Of a DNA stretch of 64,000 nt, positions 1 through 7,638 are shown in pieces. The notes under the pieces are model-generated. The model was not told where the DNA came from. It saw only the letters and a program-made list of their open reading frames with translations, and searched no databases. Location: the NCBI RefSeq assembly GCF_001623875.1, contig NZ_LWAE01000005.1, positions 310,001 through 374,000 on the forward strand. Reading direction: 5' to 3'. Made by a program: the position numbers and the translations under genes. This stretch comes from Clostridium magnum DSM 2767 (GTDB lineage Bacteria; Bacillota; Clostridia; Clostridiales; Clostridiaceae). Numbering within the stretch: position 1 is the stretch's first letter; the number at the start of each line of letters is the position of its first letter.

Positions 1-180
1 CAAAAAGAAGAAATCATAAAAGTCTTATGAAGCAAAAAGGACGATGTTATAAAATGGTAATTAGCCAAATGGGAAAAACTGATTGTAAATAAAATATGCT
101 GTTTCATTGGAGATGGTGAGATTGGCCCCATCTGCAGTGAATAGCAGTCTTTCTATGCTTCGTCCCAGGGCATAATTAAA

Positions 181-209
181 AAAAGTACCAATTTTATATT
201 GATACTTTT
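181..209. terminator. Bidirectional intrinsic terminator hairpin
   Basis: The 12-nt arms AAAAGTACCAAT (181-192) and ATTGATACTTTT (198-209) pair with one mismatch around a 5-nt loop. A-runs and T-runs flank both sides. It lies just past the stop of the small minus-strand gene at 240-515 and can serve either direction. In bases 1-180 I see no convincing gene, only short open stretches broken by stops. Confidence 0.65.
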
Positions 210-239
210 TATTTTACGCTATGAAAATTAGTATGCAGT

Positions 240-515
240 TTATAGGGAGGCTAAAAATGTTTCATATGTGTCATCAAACAAATCATATGGATAGGGATTG
301 CCACCATTTGTGCTTTTGCATTGATTATCGCTATATTCTTGCCCAATTGCAAAAAGATCACCAACAGTTATAGGATGTCCTACTTCGCAAGCTATTTTAC
401 AAAAGGCATCCATTGGGTCTTCAGCTAAACGGGTTGCAAGCAGCCTCTTTTTTAGCAAAGGATCTTTTTTAGCATCAGAATAGAGTAACTCCAATTGAAT
501 AACTATTTTGTTCAT
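240..515 (-). CDS. Nif11-like small protein (91 aa)
   Basis: Residues 10-55 resemble the Nif11 helical domain: a KKDPLLKKRLL helix, then a DPMDAFCKIACEVGHPITVGDL stretch of which the first part matches the usual 'A(e)DPxxFxxIAxexGxxfT' pattern. The tail after a Gly-Gly at residues 71-72 is 19 residues, rich in Tyr, Asp and Phe and without Cys, Ser or Thr clusters. Nif11-like domains often act as leaders of ribosomally made peptides cut after a double glycine, but no modifying enzyme or peptidase/exporter gene is adjacent, so a precursor role is only a possibility. The start has GGAG 9 nt upstream. Transcription probably ends at the hairpin at 181-209. It is a single-gene unit, divergent from the kinase gene. 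Alternative: a plain small cytoplasmic protein of unknown role. Confidence 0.6.
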   Translation of the reverse strand: MNKIVIQLELLYSDAKKDPLLKKRLLATRLAEDPMDAFCKIACEVGHPITVGDLFAIGQEYSDNQCKSTNGGNPYPYDLFDDTYETFLASL

Positions 516-622
516 AATTACAACTCCTTACTTTAAATTGATAATATTATTATAGCACTATAGGAAAGTTCAAGCTAATGGATGGATGGATACTAACTAA
601 TTAGTCTAATTTTACATAATTA

Positions 623-631
623 TGATATAAT
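623..631 (+). promoter_or_regulatory. Extended -10 promoter (TG-A-TATAAT)
   Basis: TG at 623-624 followed by TATAAT at 626-631 forms an extended -10 element about 105 nt before the kinase start at 737. No good -35 is visible 17 nt upstream, which an extended -10 can tolerate. A short palindrome ACTAATTAGT precedes it at about 596. Confidence 0.4.
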
Positions 632-736
632 GTTTATATATTTAAAAAATTCAACAATTAATATATAATGGTAATATGAGGGATTGTAGGAGACTCTTTT
701 ACATAAATAGTTTTACAAGAAATGGGATGGTTGGTT

Positions 737-1999
737 ATGGATTTAAAAAATGATTTTTTGATTAATGAATTACAAAGGATTGGAAAGCTTGGTGTTTTTA
801 TCTACGACATAAAAAAGGATATATGGAATAGCTCCGAGTTACTTGACAAATTAGCTGGAATTAGTGACAGTTACATAAAAAATACTAAAGGTTGGTTAAA
901 TACTGTTCACCCTAGTCAAAGAGCTGACATGGAATCATATGCCAATGAAGTAATTAAAACTGGAAAAGATTTTGATATAGAGTATAGGTTAGCATGTGAA
1001 AATGATGAAATTGAAAAATGGGTAGCAGCAAAAGGAAAAGTATTTTTTAATGATCAGGGTGTGCCAGAAAAATTAGCAGGAACTATTCAGGATGTTAGTG
1101 AACTTAAAAAAAGTGAAGAAAGGTATAAAAAACTTTATAATGAAGAACTACAAAAAAGCATAGAAGAGGAAAGAAGAAGGCTAAATGAATTAAAAGAGGC
1201 GGACAGAATTAAAACGGAATTTTTCACCAATATTTCTCATGAGTTAAGAACTCCAATAAATGTTATATTTTCAGCTTTACAAATGGAAGAACTCATGTTA
1301 AAAGATTATTTAAATGATAATATCCCTATAGATAAATTTAAATATATAAAGATGATGAAACAAAATTGTTATCGTCTCTTAAGATTGATTAACAATTTAA
1401 TTGATATAACAAAAATTGATAATGGTTATTTTAGTTTAAATGAAAGCAACGATGATATTATAAATCTTATTGAAAACGTTACCTTGTCTGTAGCTGGTTA
1501 TATTGAGAACAAAGGTATTTCTATTACCTTTGATACTGATGTTGAGGAAAAAATTATTGCTCATGATCCGGAAAAGATAGAAAGAGTTATCCTGAATTTA
1601 TTATCAAATGCAGTAAAGTTTACTCCCTGTAACGGTAATATAATTGTGAAAGTAGAGGATAATACTAATGATATATGTATAAGGGTAAAAGATACTGGAA
1701 AAGGTATACCGGATAACAAACTGGACTCAATATTTGAACGTTTTGTACAAGTTGATAAATCTCTTACTAGGAATCATGAAGGAAGTGGAATAGGACTCTC
1801 TATTGTTAAATCGTTAGTTGAGCTGCATAGCGGAAAAATAATTGTTAAAAGTAAAGAGGGGATAGGGACTGAATTTGTTATAAATATACCATGTAAATTA
1901 ATTGAAGGTGAATCTTATGCTGAAAGCACATGTAATGCTCAAATAGGTAAAAGTTATATTGAAAAAATTAATATGGAGTTCTCAGATATATATAATTAG
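737..1999 (+). CDS. PAS-domain sensor histidine kinase, soluble, orphan
   Basis: This is a cytoplasmic histidine kinase without membrane segments. Numbering from an in-frame ATG at 722, a PAS-3-like fold spans roughly residues 20-125, including a VHPSQRADM stretch and a GTIQDVSELK exit. A helical linker leads to the H-box FFTNISHELRTP with phospho-acceptor His173. The catalytic domain shows NLLSNAVKFTP (N box), DTGKGIP (G1) and GSGIGLSIV (G2). I prefer the ATG at 737, which has GGGATGG just upstream, over 722, which has no ribosome site and would add MGWLV. No response regulator is adjacent. In clostridia, orphan PAS kinases often feed Spo0A; that role here is inference. About 50 residues after G2 look like an unstructured tail. 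Confidence 0.9.
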   Translation: MDLKNDFLINELQRIGKLGVFIYDIKKDIWNSSELLDKLAGISDSYIKNTKGWLNTVHPSQRADMESYANEVIKTGKDFDIEYRLACENDEIEKWVAAKGKVFFNDQGVPEKLAGTIQDVSELKKSEERYKKLYNEELQKSIEEERRRLNELKEADRIKTEFFTNISHELRTPINVIFSALQMEELMLKDYLNDNIPIDKFKYIKMMKQNCYRLLRLINNLIDITKIDNGYFSLNESNDDIINLIENVTLSVAGYIENKGISITFDTDVEEKIIAHDPEKIERVILNLLSNAVKFTPCNGNIIVKVEDNTNDICIRVKDTGKGIPDNKLDSIFERFVQVDKSLTRNHEGSGIGLSIVKSLVELHSGKIIVKSKEGIGTEFVINIPCKLIEGESYAESTCNAQIGKSYIEKINMEFSDIYN

Positions 2000-2091
2000 T
2001 TATTGAATAAATGTAAAAAGCAATTACTTTAGCAGTATGTTATAATAAACTAAAAATTACAAATAACTATCAGTAAGAGAGGTGCTAGATT

Positions 2092-2397
2092 ATGGCGAAA
2101 AAGAGTACAAGAAATAGCGATATTTTATATAATTCAAAAGAAAAAACATCGCCTAAGATATATTCTTTGTTGGTGAAATTGGTAAATGATGATAGGGGAG
2201 ATTTAGCGGAAATAGTCCTAAGGATTGATTACTTGCTTCAATATGCCAGCTCTTGTATAAATCAAAAGGATTTTGAGGAAGCAAGAGAAGGATTAGATGG
2301 GGCTAAAATGAGAATAGATATATTAAAGAAAGAGATGGTGGATATAGAACATTTAGAATACCTATATGAGGGAATACATAAGAAGTGTAAAAAATGA
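2092..2397 (+). CDS. Hypothetical helical protein (101 aa)
   Basis: The start is well supported by AGAGAGGTG 8 nt upstream. The protein is charged and predicted all-helical: a basic N-terminus (about residues 1-25) followed by two amphipathic helices with many Glu, Lys and Leu and a final KKCKK. It has no signal peptide, membrane segment or recognisable catalytic motif. It lies 92 nt after the kinase gene on the same strand and could be co-transcribed with it. I do not recognise the family. A small regulatory or DNA/RNA-associated protein would fit the composition, but that is speculation. Confidence 0.7.
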   Translation: MAKKSTRNSDILYNSKEKTSPKIYSLLVKLVNDDRGDLAEIVLRIDYLLQYASSCINQKDFEEAREGLDGAKMRIDILKKEMVDIEHLEYLYEGIHKKCKK

Positions 2398-2529
2398 TAA
2401 TTTTTTTCGCAAATAATCTGATATTTGTGAAGACAATCATATTAAAAAGAGTTTAAAAGCTATGGAATTATATGATGAATAGTAGAATAGAATTTTACTA
2501 GTCATATTTTCTTTAAGAGGTGAGTTAAG

Positions 2530-2985
2530 TTGGGATCTAATATTATACTACTAGCAATATTGGCCGCTTCAATACTAGGAAAAGCCAATTCTGTAGCCGT
2601 TGCGACCTGTATACTTTTAATTGTTAAGCTCTTAAGTATGGATAAATATATTTTTCCCTACATCGAGAATAACGGCATGTCGCTAGGTCTGGTTTTACTT
2701 ATTGCTGCTATTTTAATTCCAATTGCAAATGGCAAAGTTACAGCTGATAACATAAAAAGTGTATTTACCTCCTGGGTTGGCATAGCAGCATTAATAATTT
2801 CTCTCTTCACTACCTATTTAAGTGGCCTTGGATTACAATATCTTACTGTTCAAGGTCACGGCGATATAATGCCAGCTCTGATATTAGGAGCGGTAATAGC
2901 TGCTGCTTTTTTAGGTGGAGTACCAGTAGGGCCTTTGATTACTTCCGGAATGCTTGCGTTAGGTCTAAAATTATTTCATAAATAA
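2530..2985 (+). CDS. DUF441/UPF0756 family membrane protein
   Basis: This 151-residue integral membrane protein has the hallmarks of the UPF0756 (DUF441) family: an N-terminal SNIILLAILAASILGKANS segment, a glycine/alanine-rich 'LILGAVIAAAFLGGVPVGPLI' region near residues 116-137 and four or five hydrophobic segments. The start is a TTG at 2530, preceded by AAGAGGTGAG 7 nt upstream; no ATG gives a comparable site. The function of the family is unknown. It stands alone and is followed by a terminator at 3049-3083. Its length matches the family (about 150 aa). Confidence 0.88.
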   Translation: MGSNIILLAILAASILGKANSVAVATCILLIVKLLSMDKYIFPYIENNGMSLGLVLLIAAILIPIANGKVTADNIKSVFTSWVGIAALIISLFTTYLSGLGLQYLTVQGHGDIMPALILGAVIAAAFLGGVPVGPLITSGMLALGLKLFHK

Positions 2986-3048
2986 TATTAGTAAAAGTAG
3001 AGTCGCCACATAGATATGAAGGACTTTAGAAAAGATTATATAAGGATT

Positions 3049-3083
3049 AAAATAGGATGGTAGTTACAACCATCTTATTTTTT
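3049..3083 (+). terminator. Intrinsic terminator after the DUF441 gene
   Basis: AAATAGGATGGT pairs with ACCATCTTATTT across a 7-nt loop (one mismatch) and is followed by a run of T. It lies about 65 nt after the stop of the DUF441-type gene. Confidence 0.75.
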
Positions 3084-3160
3084 ATAGAGATTACTTTTTT
3101 AAAATAATAAAAAGTTATAAAAATACAAAAACTAATCAAAGCATTAAAACTTGCAATATC

Positions 3161-3283
3161 ATGATAAAAGAGTTATCTATGAAAGATAAAAAACTAGCTA
3201 AAGACATTATAAAAAATGTCGGTGGCAAGGGAGATGTAAATAGATTAATGCTCTTCTGTGGATTTAAAGATAAAGAAAGTTAG
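3161..3283 (+). pseudogene. Fragment of a PTS EIIB (glucose/beta-glucoside type) N-terminus
   Basis: A 40-codon open frame starts at an ATG and reads MIKELSMKDKKLAKDIIKNV, then GGKGDVNRLMLFCGFKDKES. The LAKDIIKNVGGK...VN core matches the start of EIIB domains of phosphotransferase permeases (typically 'AKDIIENVGGKENI..L.HCATRLRF'). The conserved CATRLRF phosphorylation motif is replaced by LFCGF and the frame stops soon after, so no working permease can be made. The stop overlaps the ribosome site of the following aldo/keto reductase gene. It is either the relic of a deleted PTS gene or, less likely, a small independent peptide. Confidence 0.5.
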
Positions 3284-3296
3284 GTGGTTATAACAT

Positions 3297-4214
3297 ATGA
3301 AAAAAATTAATATTGGAAAATCTGCTTTTGAAGCTTCAGAAATTGTGCTAGGCTCTATGAGAATTGATAAAATGTCTGTGGAGGATCTATCTAATTATGT
3401 GGATACTGCTATAGAGGAGGGAATTACTCTTTTTGATCATGCTGATATTTATGGTAGAGGCTACTGTGAAGAACTTTTCGGTAAAATGTTAGCTTTTAGA
3501 AAAGGGCTTCGTGAGAAAATTCAAATTCAAAGTAAATGTGCTATTCGACCTGGTTATTATGATTTCTCTAAAGAACATATATTAGCTTCCGTGGATGGAA
3601 GCTTGAAGAGATTGGAAACAGATTATTTGGATATACTGCTTCTTCATAGACCAGACACACTAATGGAGCCAGAAGAAGTTGCAGAGGCTTTTAATATTTT
3701 GCAATCCAGTGGTAAAGTTCACAATTTTGGCGTTAGTAACTTTAATAGTATGCAAATTGAATTATTAAAATCTTATGTGAAGCAGCCACTTATTGCAAAT
3801 CAAATGCAATTTAGTATTATGCACCCTAGTATGGTGACCAGTGGTATTCAAGCTAATACACTATTTGAAGGATCTGTAGATAGGGGTGGTAGTATATTAG
3901 AGTACTGTCATCTTAAGAATATTACAATACAAGCATGGTCTCCATTTCAATATGGTTTCTTTGAAGGTGTTTTTATTGATAATGACAAATTCTCAGAGTT
4001 GAATCAGGCAATGGGACGTATTGCAGCAGAAAAAGGTGTCAGCAAATCCGCCATTGCCGTTGCTTGGATTCTAAGACATCCTGCTAAAATGCAGACAATT
4101 GTTGGAACAACCAATAAGGAACGTTTAAAAGATATATGTACAGCAAGTAGGGTAGAGTTATCAAGAGAAGAATGGTATGAAATTTATCGTGCAGCAGGAA
4201 ACAAGTTGCCGTAG
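3297..4214 (+). CDS. Aldo/keto reductase (YdhF-like)
   Basis: This is a 305-residue NAD(P)H-dependent aldo/keto reductase with the (beta/alpha)8 fold. The catalytic tetrad is visible as Asp47, Tyr52 (HADIYGRG), Lys80 (QSKCAI) and His117 (LLLHRPD). GVSNFN (about 144-149) and the C-terminal cofactor-binding stretch 'TIVGTTNKERL' complete the signature. The order and spacing resemble E. coli YdhF-type reductases, whose physiological substrate is unclear. The start has TAGGTGG about 10 nt upstream. It is flanked by a PTS fragment upstream and a terminator downstream, so it is probably monocistronic. Substrate cannot be predicted from context. Confidence 0.92.
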   Translation: MKKINIGKSAFEASEIVLGSMRIDKMSVEDLSNYVDTAIEEGITLFDHADIYGRGYCEELFGKMLAFRKGLREKIQIQSKCAIRPGYYDFSKEHILASVDGSLKRLETDYLDILLLHRPDTLMEPEEVAEAFNILQSSGKVHNFGVSNFNSMQIELLKSYVKQPLIANQMQFSIMHPSMVTSGIQANTLFEGSVDRGGSILEYCHLKNITIQAWSPFQYGFFEGVFIDNDKFSELNQAMGRIAAEKGVSKSAIAVAWILRHPAKMQTIVGTTNKERLKDICTASRVELSREEWYEIYRAAGNKLP

Positions 4215-4220
4215 TATAAT

Positions 4221-4256
4221 AAAACTAGCTTAGCATATTGATACTAGGATAGTTTT
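4221..4256 (+). terminator. Imperfect terminator hairpin after the aldo/keto reductase gene
   Basis: AAAACTA (4221-4227) pairs with TAGTTTT (4250-4256), with an inner TAG/CTA helix. The sequence closely resembles the terminator at 43515-43551 (shared ACTAGCTTAG.ATA.TGATA), so the two look like copies of one short hairpin repeat. Confidence 0.5.
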
Positions 4257-4323
4257 CAGTGTATAATGAATTAAGATACATATGACATCTATATGGAATA
4301 ATTCGGGAATCAAGGGAAAACGA

Positions 4324-4352
4324 TTGCATTTTGTAAAAAAATGTGATATAAT
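4324..4352 (+). promoter_or_regulatory. Sigma-A-type promoter of the hydrogenase-maturation leader
   Basis: TTGCAT (4324-4329), a 17-nt spacer and a perfect TATAAT (4347-4352). A possible CcpA cre-like sequence GGGAAAACGATTGCA (4314-4328) overlaps the -35; it differs from the consensus mainly at the first base, so carbon-source control is possible but unproven. Transcription would start near 4359 and give an untranslated leader of about 250 nt. Confidence 0.7.
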
Positions 4353-4358
4353 AAATTA

Positions 4359-4545
4359 TGTTTTGGTGCACTGTCTGAGATTTAGCTTTTGCTGCTTTTT
4401 CTTGGAGTTAACCATATGAAGTGAAAACTTGAAAAAAAAGTATCGTACTGAAAGCATGAGGGTTAGTCCCAAATGAGAAGGCGAGAGAATAGTTGTTGTA
4501 AACTCGGGGAATCCATTTGTATGTGATTTTTTGCGATTTATTTAC
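4359..4545 (+). ncRNA. Structured 5' leader (candidate riboswitch/attenuator) of the TM1266-type gene and hydG
   Basis: Between the promoter and an intrinsic terminator lies about 190 nt without a coding frame. Visible pairings include a GNRA-capped hairpin AAGT-GAAA-ACTT (near 4420-4431), GGG-TTAGT-CCC (4460-4470), and a nested AAATG (4471-4475) / CATTT (4514-4518) helix that encloses GAG/CTC. GGTGCA near 4364 could also pair with TGTACC (4552-4557) in the terminator stem and act as an antiterminator. A ligand-sensing leader in front of hydrogenase maturation genes is an inference; I do not recognise the fold as a known riboswitch class. The hairpin resembles the 5' end of the repeats at 12089 and 14920, so part of it may derive from such an element. 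Confidence 0.5.
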
Positions 4546-4581
4546 TATCCTTGTACCTTTCTAGGGCACAAGGATATTTTT
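4546..4581 (+). terminator. Leader intrinsic terminator (attenuator)
   Basis: TATCCTTGT (4546-4554) pairs perfectly with ACAAGGATA (4568-4576). ACC/GGG extends the stem, and TTTTT follows. It lies upstream of the ribosome site (about 4595-4603) and start codon (4612) of the TM1266-type gene, so it is a conditional terminator in the 5' UTR and not the end of an upstream gene. Confidence 0.75.
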
Positions 4582-4611
4582 ATTGCTATTTTTAAAGAGA
4601 GGATTTTTGAG

Positions 4612-4869
4612 ATGGAAAAAAGAATCGCTATTATTGGAACTATTGTTGAGAATAAAGATTCTGTAAAAAAATTAAACGAAATTTTACATGAATATAGTGA
4701 TTATATCATAGGTAGAATGGGAATCCCCTACGCAGAGCGTCAAATTCAGATAATAAATATTGTTATGGATGCTCCTAATGATGTTATCAGCGCTCTTTCC
4801 GGAAAATTAGGCATGTTACCCGATGTAAACATCAAAACAATTTATTCAAAGGTGTCTCCCAGACAGTAA
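4612..4869 (+). CDS. TM1266-type iron-only hydrogenase system putative regulator
   Basis: This 85-residue protein reads MEKRIAIIGTIVENKDSVKK and continues with LHEYSDYIIGRMGIPY, the signature of the small ACT/NikR-C-like family found beside [FeFe]-hydrogenase maturation genes. The longest frame begins with a TTG at 4531, but that would place 27 extra codons across the leader terminator. The ATG at 4612, with AGAGAGGA about 8 nt upstream, gives the normal family length. It is followed 25 nt later by hydG. The family is annotated as a putative regulator, but its ligand and target are not established, and it lacks a DNA-binding domain of its own. Confidence 0.88.
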   Translation: MEKRIAIIGTIVENKDSVKKLNEILHEYSDYIIGRMGIPYAERQIQIINIVMDAPNDVISALSGKLGMLPDVNIKTIYSKVSPRQ

Positions 4870-4894
4870 ATGAATGAAATTGGAGGGGTTATTA

Positions 4895-6313
4895 ATGTAT
4901 AATGTTAAATCTAAAATTGCAACTGAATTTATTAGTGATGAGGAAATTCTGGACACACTTGATTATGCGAAGAAGAACAAAAGCAACCGTGAACTTATAA
5001 GTAGTCTTATTGAAAGAGCAAAGGACTGTAAGGGCTTAACTCACAGAGAGGCAGCTGTATTATTGGAATGTGATTTGGAAGACCTAAATGAAGAAATGTT
5101 TAAACTTGCAAGGGAAATCAAACAGAAATTTTATGGTAATCGTATAGTAATGTTTGCACCTCTTTATCTTTCAAATTATTGCGTAAATGGATGTGTTTAT
5201 TGTCCATACCATCATAAAAATAAACATATAGCAAGAAAGAAATTGACACAGGAAGAAATCGTGAAGGAGACAATTGCACTTCAAGATATGGGCCATAAGC
5301 GTTTAGCTTTAGAAGCAGGGGAAGATCCTGTAAATAATCCTCTTGAATATATTCTTGAATGTATTAACACAATATACTCAATAAAACATAAAAATGGAGC
5401 AATCAGACGTGTAAATGTAAATATTGCTGCTACTACAGTAGAGAATTATACAAGATTAAAAGAAGCTGGTATTGGAACATATATACTTTTCCAAGAAACA
5501 TATAATAAGAAGAGTTATGAAGAACTTCACCCTACAGGACCAAAGCACGATTATGCATATCATACTGAAGCAATGGATCGTGCAATGGAAGGTGGAATCG
5601 ACGATGTAGGACTAGGTGTTCTATTTGGTTTAAATATGTACAAGTATGACTTTGTAGGATTACTAATGCACGCTGAGCATTTAGAATCAGCTATGGGAGT
5701 AGGGCCACACACAATAAGCGTTCCTCGTATCCGTCCAGCAGATGATATTGATCCTGAAAACTTCTCAAATGCAATATCAGATGAAATTTTTGAAAAAATA
5801 GTAGCAATTATTCGTATTGCAGTGCCATATACAGGTATGATTGTATCTACTCGTGAATCACAAAAAACTCGTGAGCGCGTGCTTGAATTGGGTATATCAC
5901 AAATCAGTGGAGGTTCAAGAACTAGCGTTGGTGGTTATGTTGAACCTGAAACAGAAGAGGATAACTCTGCACAATTTGATGTTAATGATACTCGTACCTT
6001 GGATGAAATTGTAAATTGGCTTTTAAAAATGAAGTATATTCCAAGCTTCTGTACTGCTTGCTATCGTGAAGGAAGAACAGGAGATCGTTTTATGAGTCTT
6101 GTTAAATCAGGACAAATCGCAAACTGTTGTCAGCCAAATGCTTTGATGACTCTTAAGGAGTATTTAGAGGATTATGCTGCCGATGAAACAAAGAAAAATG
6201 GAGAAGCATTAATTGCTATAGAAACTGAAAAGATACCAAATGAAAAGGTTAAAGCAATAGTTAAGGAACATTTGACAGAATTAAGAGAAGGAAAAAGAGA
6301 TTTTAGATTCTAA
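4895..6313 (+). CDS. hydG: [FeFe]-hydrogenase maturation radical SAM tyrosine lyase HydG
   Basis: HydG cleaves tyrosine to p-cresol and dehydroglycine and turns the latter into the CO and CN ligands carried on an iron synthon to the hydrogenase H-cluster. From the ATG at 4895 (strong GGAGGGG 6 nt upstream) the protein has 472 residues. The radical-SAM motif C96-VNG-C100-VY-C103 binds the first cluster. The C-terminal C386-TA-C389 with C411/C412 forms the auxiliary cluster site typical of HydG. The alternative start at 4874 adds MKLEGLL and contains the ribosome site itself. It forms an operon with the TM1266-type gene; hydE and hydF are not in this window. The operon ends at the terminator at 6328-6371. 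Confidence 0.95.
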   Translation: MYNVKSKIATEFISDEEILDTLDYAKKNKSNRELISSLIERAKDCKGLTHREAAVLLECDLEDLNEEMFKLAREIKQKFYGNRIVMFAPLYLSNYCVNGCVYCPYHHKNKHIARKKLTQEEIVKETIALQDMGHKRLALEAGEDPVNNPLEYILECINTIYSIKHKNGAIRRVNVNIAATTVENYTRLKEAGIGTYILFQETYNKKSYEELHPTGPKHDYAYHTEAMDRAMEGGIDDVGLGVLFGLNMYKYDFVGLLMHAEHLESAMGVGPHTISVPRIRPADDIDPENFSNAISDEIFEKIVAIIRIAVPYTGMIVSTRESQKTRERVLELGISQISGGSRTSVGGYVEPETEEDNSAQFDVNDTRTLDEIVNWLLKMKYIPSFCTACYREGRTGDRFMSLVKSGQIANCCQPNALMTLKEYLEDYAADETKKNGEALIAIETEKIPNEKVKAIVKEHLTELREGKRDFRF

Positions 6314-6327
6314 GATAAGCTGAAAAT

Positions 6328-6371
6328 ACTATCAAAATTCATTAACATAATATGAATTTTGATAGTGTTTT
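6328..6371. terminator. Strong terminator between the convergent hydG and DUF4363 genes
   Basis: A perfect 15-bp stem ACTATCAAAATTCAT (6328-6342) / ATGAATTTTGATAGT (6352-6366) is followed by GTTTTTCTTT. It lies between convergent genes and can serve both. Confidence 0.88.
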
Positions 6372-6388
6372 TCTTTAATTCTATATCA

Positions 6389-6754
6389 TCATTTTCCGAT
6401 ATTTTCCCAGTGTTCATAAGCTTCAGTAAGTTCCATAAATGCACTTGATTTATTCTTTGTCACAATAGCACCACGTAGACGGGCTATGTTCATGTCAAAT
6501 TCATTTATTTCATCCTTCTCTGCGCTAAACTGAACTCGCTTCACTACTTTTTTCCACGACATTGATAGTTCATCAGTTTTCTTATTTGCTTCTTCCCATT
6601 TTTCATCTTGAATATCTTGTTTAAGTTCTTGAATAGACCCAGGTATATTATCGTTATTTCCTAAATGATATTTTAAAATGTTATCACTGTTCATTACTAA
6701 TATAAAGAAAGCTAATGTTACTATAGGGATAGCTATTACAAAAAATTTTCTCAC
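6389..6754 (-). CDS. DUF4363 family protein
   Basis: A 121-residue protein with one N-terminal membrane anchor (about residues 4-22, VIAIPIVTLAFFILVM) and an extracytoplasmic helical domain containing 'DIQDEKWEEANKKTDELSMSWKKV' and 'LRGAI' stretches typical of DUF4363. In clostridia this family is regularly encoded with a DUF421 protein, as here: the DUF421 gene ends 14 nt upstream. The function is unknown. The ribosome site AAAGGAGG lies about 9 nt before the ATG. It is probably a partner of the DUF421 protein at the cell surface, by genomic association only. Confidence 0.85.
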   Translation of the reverse strand: MRKFFVIAIPIVTLAFFILVMNSDNILKYHLGNNDNIPGSIQELKQDIQDEKWEEANKKTDELSMSWKKVVKRVQFSAEKDEINEFDMNIARLRGAIVTKNKSSAFMELTEAYEHWENIGK

Positions 6755-6768
6755 AATAATTTCCTCCT

Positions 6769-7497
6769 TTAGTAAGGACCTTTATAATCACCTATATCTG
6801 TTACTTTTTTTATGTGATCATCATACTTATCTATATACAAAGAACCAGAAGGGGTTAGTGTAGCAAGAAAGACTTCTGAAACCTTCTTAATACCTTGCTT
6901 TTTTAGCTGGCTTTTAAGCCAGTTTTTATCCTTGTCAAGTTGCCTTAAATTTTCTGATATGATCATTCCATCATAAATAAGCTCTGTACTTATGCCTGTT
7001 GACGTTTTAGAAATATTCATATCCTTGGCTGTTAAAGGCTCGTATTCAGCCTTTTTAAGCACAGATAATTGGCCATTTGGTTCAATAATTGCAAAGTCCA
7101 CTTGTGTTAAATCAAATACATCTTTGCTTCTTAGTAATCCCATAATATCAGCTGCTGTGTATTTCATTTTTCTCATTGCTCTTTCCATTATTTTGCCATT
7201 CATGATAACTATTGTGGGCTCACCTTCTATATATTTTGCTGCATATCTCCACTTCATAGAGATATACTCCATTAGATATCCAAGTAATGCCCAAGAAAGC
7301 AAGCCTACCCAATGAGGCCAAGCACGACTTGATAAGTCAGTAGTAAGGCTTGCAGCAATAGAACCTATTGTTATACCCAGTACATAATCAAAAAATGTTA
7401 ATTGGCTTATTTGTTGTTTACCTAGTATCTTGGCAAAAATAAGTAAAGTAAAGAAAGCGATAATAGATCGCACAAATACAACTAAACCCTCATTCAA
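6769..7497 (-). CDS. DUF421 family (YetF-like) membrane protein
   Basis: 242 residues: three N-terminal membrane segments (about residues 5-90, including AKILGKQQISQLTFFDYVLGI), then two soluble segments with 'GEPTIVIMNGKI' and 'LRSKDVFDLTQVDFAIIEPNGQLSVLKK'. These motifs define the YetF/DUF421 family, which in Bacillus includes several spore-associated paralogues. AGGAGGT precedes the start. It is first in a two-gene operon with the DUF4363 gene. The molecular role is unknown; a membrane protein that interacts with small molecules or lipids is a guess. Confidence 0.9.
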   Translation of the reverse strand: MNEGLVVFVRSIIAFFTLLIFAKILGKQQISQLTFFDYVLGITIGSIAASLTTDLSSRAWPHWVGLLSWALLGYLMEYISMKWRYAAKYIEGEPTIVIMNGKIMERAMRKMKYTAADIMGLLRSKDVFDLTQVDFAIIEPNGQLSVLKKAEYEPLTAKDMNISKTSTGISTELIYDGMIISENLRQLDKDKNWLKSQLKKQGIKKVSEVFLATLTPSGSLYIDKYDDHIKKVTDIGDYKGPY

Positions 7498-7638
7498 TGG
7501 TTATACCTCCTAAAGCCTAATAGCATTTAATATTTACTTTCATAAAGTGTATTATTTGTATAATAAACATTTTTATGCAAATATTAGAAGATATCAAATA
7601 ATAATTATAGGTAAGTGAAATGAAAAACAAAATACTTC

